Of a stretch of 36,677 nucleotides of DNA, positions 32,476-36,677 are shown piece after piece. The stretch is taken from contig CAYVFI010000052.1 in NCBI GenBank assembly GCA_964450955.1, forward strand, positions 1 through 36,677. Direction: 5' to 3'. Source of the DNA: CAYNWT01 sp964450955. Its GTDB lineage: Bacteria; Planctomycetota; Planctomycetia; Planctomycetales; Planctomycetaceae. Within the stretch, counting starts at the first letter, position 1, and each line of letters starts with the position of its first letter. The translations under genes and the position numbers were made by a program. Below the pieces are notes generated by a model that was given only the letters and a program-made list of their open reading frames with translations, was not told the DNA's origin and did not search any database.

Positions 32476-34011
32476 ATGTTCCGGAAATCGATTCCGGCAG
32501 CCTTGCTACTGGCCGTCGCGGTCAGTGTCACCATCGCCGAAGACTGGACCCGGTTTCGGGGCCCGAATGGTTCAGCAGTCAGTGAGTCATCAGTTCCGAC
32601 TGAATTCAGTGCTGACAAGAATCTGAAGTGGAAGAAGACACTACCAGGTCGGGGCGTTTCCAGCCCGATTGTCGTTGGCGACAAATTATTCGTCACATCG
32701 TACTCGGGCTACGGCGTTCCTGATGCGGGCGACGACGCAAAGCTGGAGGATCTCGAACGCCACCTGCAGTGCTTCAACAAGAAGACAGGCGAAGAACTTT
32801 GGAAAAAGACAATTCCGGCCGCCATGCCAGAAGACGAATACTCAGGCGCGGGTGTACCGGCTCACGGCTACGCCAGCCACACTCCAGTGAGTGACGGCAC
32901 GCACGTATTTTGTTTCTTCGGCAAGACAGGCGTGATGGCGTTTGACCTGGATGGCAAACAGCTATGGCACGAAAGCGTCGGTAAAGAATCCGGCCGAGCT
33001 CGCTGGGGTTCAGCCGCCAGCCCAATCGAACACGGTGACGTGGTCATTGTTAACGCGTCAGACGAATCTGAATCACTGATCGCATTGGACAAAAAGACCG
33101 GCAAGGAAAAGTGGCGAGCCGAAGCGGCCGGCCTTGCTGGTGTCTGGGGCACACCGGTTCTCATGGAATCCGCAACAGGCCCCGAAGTGGTTATCGCTGT
33201 GCCTAACGAAATCTGGGCCATGGACGCCGTGACCGGCAAGTTCAAATGGTTCGCTCCGGGACCACAGGACCGATCAACATCTCACAGCCTGATTCCAGGC
33301 GATGGCACAGTCATTTCCATTGGTGGACGCGGCGGCAAAGGCATGTCCGTGAAGGTTGGCGGCAAAGACGATGTGAACTCAAAAGATCGCGGTCAAGACG
33401 CAGTCGTTTGGGAATCCAACGCATCTGGTCGCTTCGCTTCACCGGTCAAATACAAAGACCTTGTCTTCCACGTCTCAGGCAACGTGGTGGTCGCTTTCAA
33501 CGCGGAAACCGGTGAGAAAGTCAAAGAGGCTCGAATCCCCGGCGCGTCTGCAGCACGCGGTGGCGGTGGTGGTCGTGGCGGCGGACGTCCCGGCGGTGGT
33601 GGATTCGGTGGCGGCGAAGGCGGACGCGGCGGCCGTGGGCCGGGCGGAGAAGGACGCGATGGCGGCGATCAGGAAGAACTCATCCCAACAAGCCTGCAGC
33701 AGGAACGTGGAGGCCGAGGCGGATTTGGCGGCGGCCAACGCGGTGGTGGTCAACGTGGTGGTCGTGGTGGTGGCTTCGGCGGCGGCCGCTTTGGCAGCCT
33801 GGACTACGCGTCACCCGTTGTGGCCGGTGGCAAACTGTACGTCACTCTTGGCAAGGGCCAGATTCACGTGTTCAACGCCGACAAAGACCTTGAACTGGTG
33901 AAAAGCAACGACCTGAGTGCAGACACGGCCGGCTTCGGTGCATCACCCGCAATCAGCGACGGGCACTTGTACATCCGATCGCATTCGACCCTTTACTGCT
34001 TCGGTGAGTAA
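32476..34011 (+). CDS. Secreted PQQ-like beta-propeller with RGG-rich insertion
   Basis: The 511-aa protein has a Sec signal peptide (about 1-21, likely cut at T-I-A) and the mature start DWTRFRGPNG. Propeller blade motifs follow (KTGEELWKK, ALDKKTGKEKWRAE, GGKLYVTLGKG). Residues about 361-438 form a Gly/Arg-rich stretch, in two tracts separated by DQEELIPTSLQQERG, inserted before the last blades. No catalytic or quinone-ligand set is evident. It resembles the propeller at 15147-16445 and is likely periplasmic. The strong ribosome site and the intrinsic terminator right after it point to a single, well-expressed gene. Confidence 0.88.
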   Translation: MFRKSIPAALLLAVAVSVTIAEDWTRFRGPNGSAVSESSVPTEFSADKNLKWKKTLPGRGVSSPIVVGDKLFVTSYSGYGVPDAGDDAKLEDLERHLQCFNKKTGEELWKKTIPAAMPEDEYSGAGVPAHGYASHTPVSDGTHVFCFFGKTGVMAFDLDGKQLWHESVGKESGRARWGSAASPIEHGDVVIVNASDESESLIALDKKTGKEKWRAEAAGLAGVWGTPVLMESATGPEVVIAVPNEIWAMDAVTGKFKWFAPGPQDRSTSHSLIPGDGTVISIGGRGGKGMSVKVGGKDDVNSKDRGQDAVVWESNASGRFASPVKYKDLVFHVSGNVVVAFNAETGEKVKEARIPGASAARGGGGGRGGGRPGGGGFGGGEGGRGGRGPGGEGRDGGDQEELIPTSLQQERGGRGGFGGGQRGGGQRGGRGGGFGGGRFGSLDYASPVVAGGKLYVTLGKGQIHVFNADKDLELVKSNDLSADTAGFGASPAISDGHLYIRSHSTLYCFGE

Positions 34012-34044
34012 TCGCTGACGCGCAAAGTCGAACGCAAAACCAAA

Positions 34045-34074
34045 GGCACCAGCAGTCATGCTGGTGCCTTTTTT
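34045..34074 (+). terminator. Intrinsic terminator of the beta-propeller gene
   Basis: ggcaccagca and tgctggtgcc pair perfectly over ten bases around gtca, followed by six T. It lies 33 bases past the stop at 34011. This is the clearest rho-independent terminator in the window. Confidence 0.93.
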
Positions 34075-34084
34075 ATTGACTGGA

Positions 34085-34217
34085 GTAGTGGACGAGGCAA
34101 CGAGTCCCCAAACCCCGGAAACGCAAACCCAGACAGTGCAAACCGGGCGAACGGCAAACCGGGCGAACGGCGAATCGGGGCGAACGGCGAATCGGGACTC
34201 GTTGCCTCGTCCATTAC
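34085..34217. mobile_element. Palindromic MITE-like element with internal tandem repeats
   Basis: A perfect 19-bp arm, ggacgaggcaacgagtccc at 34090-34108, recurs inverted at 34194-34212. The pairing extends outwards to 34085-34217 with one G-T wobble. The loop of about 85 bases holds three 16-17-bp tandem units (34144-34192, consensus cgggcgaacggcgaat). It encodes nothing and sits between a terminator and a convergent gene, a common place for such elements. No target duplication is certain. It could also be a REP-type repeat or a recombination site. Confidence 0.6.
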
Positions 34218-34238
34218 GGTTAGGCATCACCGGTCCAA

Positions 34239-34955
34239 CTATGGCGTGCGGACAGCCGCAAGGCTTTGGCAAAACGCCGACACGCACGCTCTATCAATCC
34301 GGCTGCGTCTGTCAGACTGCAAACACGCCGCACCGCGAATGCCAACGATATCTGGTTCGATATCCATAATCGCCGAACCGTGTTCCACTCGCAGTTGCCC
34401 CGCAATCGCGAACTCCAAACCAGCGGTTTGACTTCGCCGTTTCAGTTCAACGAGTTCCGTGATACTTAAAGAATCGAACAGGCTGCAACCCGCGCGTTTT
34501 TTAAATGTGTCGACCAGCACAACCCGGCACCCCGTCGCGATTGCCGCATCCACAACCGCATCAGGAACCGGCGATTCAGCAACAGCGTGATCCGCGTACA
34601 TCACAGCCACCCAATCAACAGTCCCGCTGCACCGTGCTTCAGCACATTCGCGAACGTCTAACCAGCGGCGTTGCCAATCGTCAAAACGGTTCAGCCCCGC
34701 CAGGCCCAGTTTCAAATACGAAACCCGCGCGGGAACGGTTCCGCAATCCTTGAACTCGTGCACCTCACCCAGCGCGATACTCATCTGCTGATCAGCCGAA
34801 ACACATTCGGCAATCCGGGAAATGGTCGCCGCGTCAGCCATGCCCAACGCACCGTTGTCGGGTTCCTTCACATCCAAAATCGCGCAACCCGAACCGTGTA
34901 GAGCTTTCGCTTCAACCGCATTGCGCACACTGACAAGTAATCGAGGAACCGGCAT
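34239..34955 (-). CDS. mfnB: (5-formylfuran-3-yl)methyl phosphate synthase-like protein
   Basis: The 238-aa protein matches the MfnB (DUF556) family. LDVKEPDNGALG carries the Lys (about 30) equivalent to the catalytic Lys27 of the methanogen enzyme. VVLVDTFKKRAG carries the second Lys, about 152. MfnB condenses two glyceraldehyde-3-phosphate into the furan precursor of methanofuran. Methylotrophs and planctomycetes use methanofuran-like cofactors in tetrahydromethanopterin-linked C1 metabolism. No other C1 gene is in the window. It lies 106 nt downstream of the P450 on the same strand. Confidence 0.85.
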   Translation of the reverse strand: MPVPRLLVSVRNAVEAKALHGSGCAILDVKEPDNGALGMADAATISRIAECVSADQQMSIALGEVHEFKDCGTVPARVSYLKLGLAGLNRFDDWQRRWLDVRECAEARCSGTVDWVAVMYADHAVAESPVPDAVVDAAIATGCRVVLVDTFKKRAGCSLFDSLSITELVELKRRSQTAGLEFAIAGQLRVEHGSAIMDIEPDIVGIRGAACLQSDRRSRIDRACVSAFCQSLAAVRTP

Positions 34956-34997
34956 GGCGCGAGTGTAGCGGTGTTGGGTCAGAACAAAAGCCTACGC

Positions 34998-35054
34998 GTC
35001 TGGTGAACCGGCGATTGGCTGCCAGCAGACGGTTTGGAACCGCGTTCACCAGAC
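34998..35054 (-). terminator. Stem-loop after the cytochrome P450
   Basis: gtctggtgaac (34998-35008) and gttcaccagac (35044-35054) pair perfectly over 11 bases with a 35-base loop. It begins eight bases past the P450 stop, and on the coding strand it is followed by GCGTAGGC then TTTT. It is a plausible weak terminator or processing signal before mfnB. Confidence 0.45.
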
Positions 35055-35061
35055 TGTCCGG

Positions 35062-36510
35062 CTAAGCTGCCATCCGGCGACGTTCAACGGGTACGCATTC
35101 TGGTGGCAAATCGACCAGGTCGTGAATGCTTCCGTAAACCGGCTGAGCTTCGAAGTGAGCGTCGGCAGGTTCGATGTGCATCCGAATCTGGCTGGTTGGG
35201 CCCAGCATCGTTGAAATGATGCGACCGTCCACGCACGAATTCGCTTCGACCGTCAGTCGGAACCGCTTCAGAATCATAACCAGCGCGGTCTTCAGTTCCA
35301 TAATCGCCAGCGGCGCGCCGATGCACATTCGCGGTCCGGCTCCGAACGGAAGATACTCGTATGGCGAAGGCGAAATGGTTTTCCATCTGTCCGGCAAAAA
35401 CTGGTTCGGCTTCCGATACAAGTCCGGCCGATGGTGCGTGATAAACTGACTAAAAATGACCGAAGAACCGCGCGACAAGTGAAACGGCCCCAACTGCGTG
35501 GGAATATCGACCACTCGCTGCGAGTACCCCGAAGCTGGCAGCAACCGCATGCTTTCTTTCAAAACACGATCCAAAACGCTTAGCTTCGGAATGTCCGCCT
35601 GCTCAGGAACCAAACCGTCAACGTGTTCTTCCAGTTCCGCAAACAACTCGGCCATGATCTCAGGATGCTGAGCGAGAAGAAACAGCGTCCACGAGAAAGT
35701 GTGCGCAGTCGTGAGGTGAGCCGCGCCAAACAGGAGAGTAATATGCCCGGTCAGTTTTTCGCTGACCATCGGATCGTGTTCAGCCGCCTTAATTAACAGC
35801 GACAGGACATCGCCCGGCGGCCGGTTCGCTTCACGACGCAGCGAAATCATTTCTTTAACATCGCGTTCCAGATCTTCCGCCATCTCCAGCAGTTCGTCGT
35901 AGCGATCAAGAAACGTGCTGTCCGCCACCAACGCGCCCATGCCGGTTTCGTGGTTCATGTGAACCCACTTCTCAATCATGGAACCAATCCGGACCGCAAA
36001 TTCCGGTTCATCAACACCAAACAACAACGCGCTGGTTAGCCGCAACATGTATTTGGTCATGTCCGCGTTGACGTCGCGGGTGTCGCCTGGTTCCCATTCT
36101 TCCAACATCCGATTCGTGAGGTCGGTGATGATGCCGTGGTACGTCGGAAGCACCATTTTCTGAAACGGGCCGGCAATCATTCGGCGATGCTGCTTGTGTT
36201 CGCCCTTATTCATACTTAGCAACCCTGAGGTCACTCGACGCTGAGCCGAACGTCGGCCACCGCGGACAGCGAAAAAGCGTGAATGGTACGTCTTGCTGTC
36301 TGAAAGTACCTGCTTGTTGTACTCAGGACTGAACACGAAAAACAGCCGTTGTTCGCGGTCCTCAAGGCAGGCGATGTCGCCGTGCTTATTGTGCAGACGT
36401 CGCATGTACGCGACGGGATCCTCTGGGAATTTAAGTAAGTCACCTGAGGAGACGGGCAGGTTCAACATCGCGAGTCCATTCAAAACGACCGACGCGTCCT
36501 GCATCGGCAT
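35062..36510 (-). CDS. Cytochrome P450
   Basis: The 482-aa protein has the heme-thiolate loop FGAGPRMCIG (Cys396), the ExxR motif KESMR (319-322) and FLPDRW of the meander. The I-helix reads AAHLTTAHT at about 263-271, so the acidic residue of the common AGxE/DT motif is replaced by Leu. There is no membrane anchor, so it is a soluble bacterial P450 that needs separate redox partners, none of them visible here. The substrate is unknown; hydroxylation of lipids, terpenes or fatty acids is typical. Two close ATGs (36510, 36504) make the start nearly certain. It sits upstream of mfnB without an obvious link. Confidence 0.95.
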   Translation of the reverse strand: MPMQDASVVLNGLAMLNLPVSSGDLLKFPEDPVAYMRRLHNKHGDIACLEDREQRLFFVFSPEYNKQVLSDSKTYHSRFFAVRGGRRSAQRRVTSGLLSMNKGEHKQHRRMIAGPFQKMVLPTYHGIITDLTNRMLEEWEPGDTRDVNADMTKYMLRLTSALLFGVDEPEFAVRIGSMIEKWVHMNHETGMGALVADSTFLDRYDELLEMAEDLERDVKEMISLRREANRPPGDVLSLLIKAAEHDPMVSEKLTGHITLLFGAAHLTTAHTFSWTLFLLAQHPEIMAELFAELEEHVDGLVPEQADIPKLSVLDRVLKESMRLLPASGYSQRVVDIPTQLGPFHLSRGSSVIFSQFITHHRPDLYRKPNQFLPDRWKTISPSPYEYLPFGAGPRMCIGAPLAIMELKTALVMILKRFRLTVEANSCVDGRIISTMLGPTSQIRMHIEPADAHFEAQPVYGSIHDLVDLPPECVPVERRRMAA

Positions 36511-36647
36511 ATACTGCCGGTGAATACCACTAACTGGACAGTTGAGTCAACGGGAATCCTGGTTCTTCTGAATCCACCCGGCCGCGGGCGGGCTTTTCCG
36601 TCGAATCCAGCCCGACTCACACGTCACCTCGCCCCTTTTTAGGGGAG

Positions 36648-36666
36648 AGGTCGGGCTGTAAGCCCG
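36648..36666. repeat. Interspersed repeat, right copy
   Basis: This is an exact copy of the 19-base unit at 126-144. Just before it, cccc-ttttta-gggg (36632-36645) forms a small hairpin, and gggagagggga follows. The element continues to, and probably past, the edge of the window. Confidence 0.65.
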
Positions 36667-36677
36667 GGAGAGGGGAC

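Noticed and set aside
33461..33901. Ala/Val-rich frame inside the second beta-propeller gene
   Set aside because: It is a shifted reading of the Gly/Arg repeat DNA; the real frame has a signal peptide, blades and a ribosome site.
1..36677. CRISPR arrays, tRNA, rRNA and prophage genes
   Set aside because: No regularly spaced direct repeats, no tRNA-like cloverleaf with a T-arm, and no structural or integrase genes were seen.

Overview
The window looks like a chromosomal piece of a Planctomycetes bacterium. That assignment is an inference. It rests on secreted PQQ-type beta-propellers opening with a W-x-x-[WF]-R-G-P motif, a GYF_2-domain membrane protein, an MfnB-type C1-cofactor enzyme, a stand-alone EboE homologue, many short same-strand gene runs, frequent GTG/TTG starts and few strong Shine-Dalgarno sites. 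A Fuerstiella-like relative is possible but not proven. I see no rRNA, tRNA, CRISPR array, phage genes or intact transposase.

Layout. 1-271: palindromic intergenic repeats. 272-3649 (minus): a likely operon read arsC, eboE-like, GYF_2 protein, PDZ protein. 3907-6970 (minus): proC, then a degenerate-HD/PAS/GGDEF protein. 7450-9510 (plus): a D-threonine-aldolase-type enzyme and a RAD55/KaiC-like ATPase. 9503-12841 (minus): a RedB-like thioredoxin-fold protein and a hybrid histidine kinase. 12973-15120 (plus): a REC-PAS-GGDEF-EAL protein. 3907-15120 is therefore rich in phosphorelay and c-di-GMP signalling. 15147-16445 (minus): secreted beta-propeller. 16926-19819 (plus): an unknown 710-aa membrane/coiled-coil protein and a sulfotransferase. 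20288-22603 (minus): transketolase and a PpiC-type parvulin.

22848-27902 (plus): a tightly packed seven-gene run (zinc-ribbon tail-anchored protein, helical-repeat protein, YbjN-like protein, bicupin, zinc-ribbon membrane protein, lipoprotein, and an asparagine-synthetase-like enzyme without the glutaminase cysteine). It matches no named system I know and is the best candidate here for an undescribed pathway. 27937-31554 (minus): a large GlnE with two ACT-like domains between its two nucleotidyltransferase halves. 31670-32050 (plus): queF. 32476-34011 (plus): a beta-propeller with an RGG-rich insertion, followed by a clear intrinsic terminator and a palindromic MITE-like element (34085-34217). 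34239-36510 (minus): a cytochrome P450 and an MfnB homologue. A repeat motif present at the left edge recurs at the right edge.

How the parts may work together (inference). The two GGDEF proteins and the hybrid kinase could form a c-di-GMP/phosphorelay block, with RedB upstream as a possible redox partner of the kinase. GlnE controls glutamine synthetase, and its ACT domains suggest direct metabolite sensing. QueF belongs to queuosine synthesis and MfnB to a methanofuran-like C1 cofactor. The seven-gene run contains an ATP-dependent amide-forming enzyme with membrane-anchored accessory proteins, so it may make or attach a small modified product.
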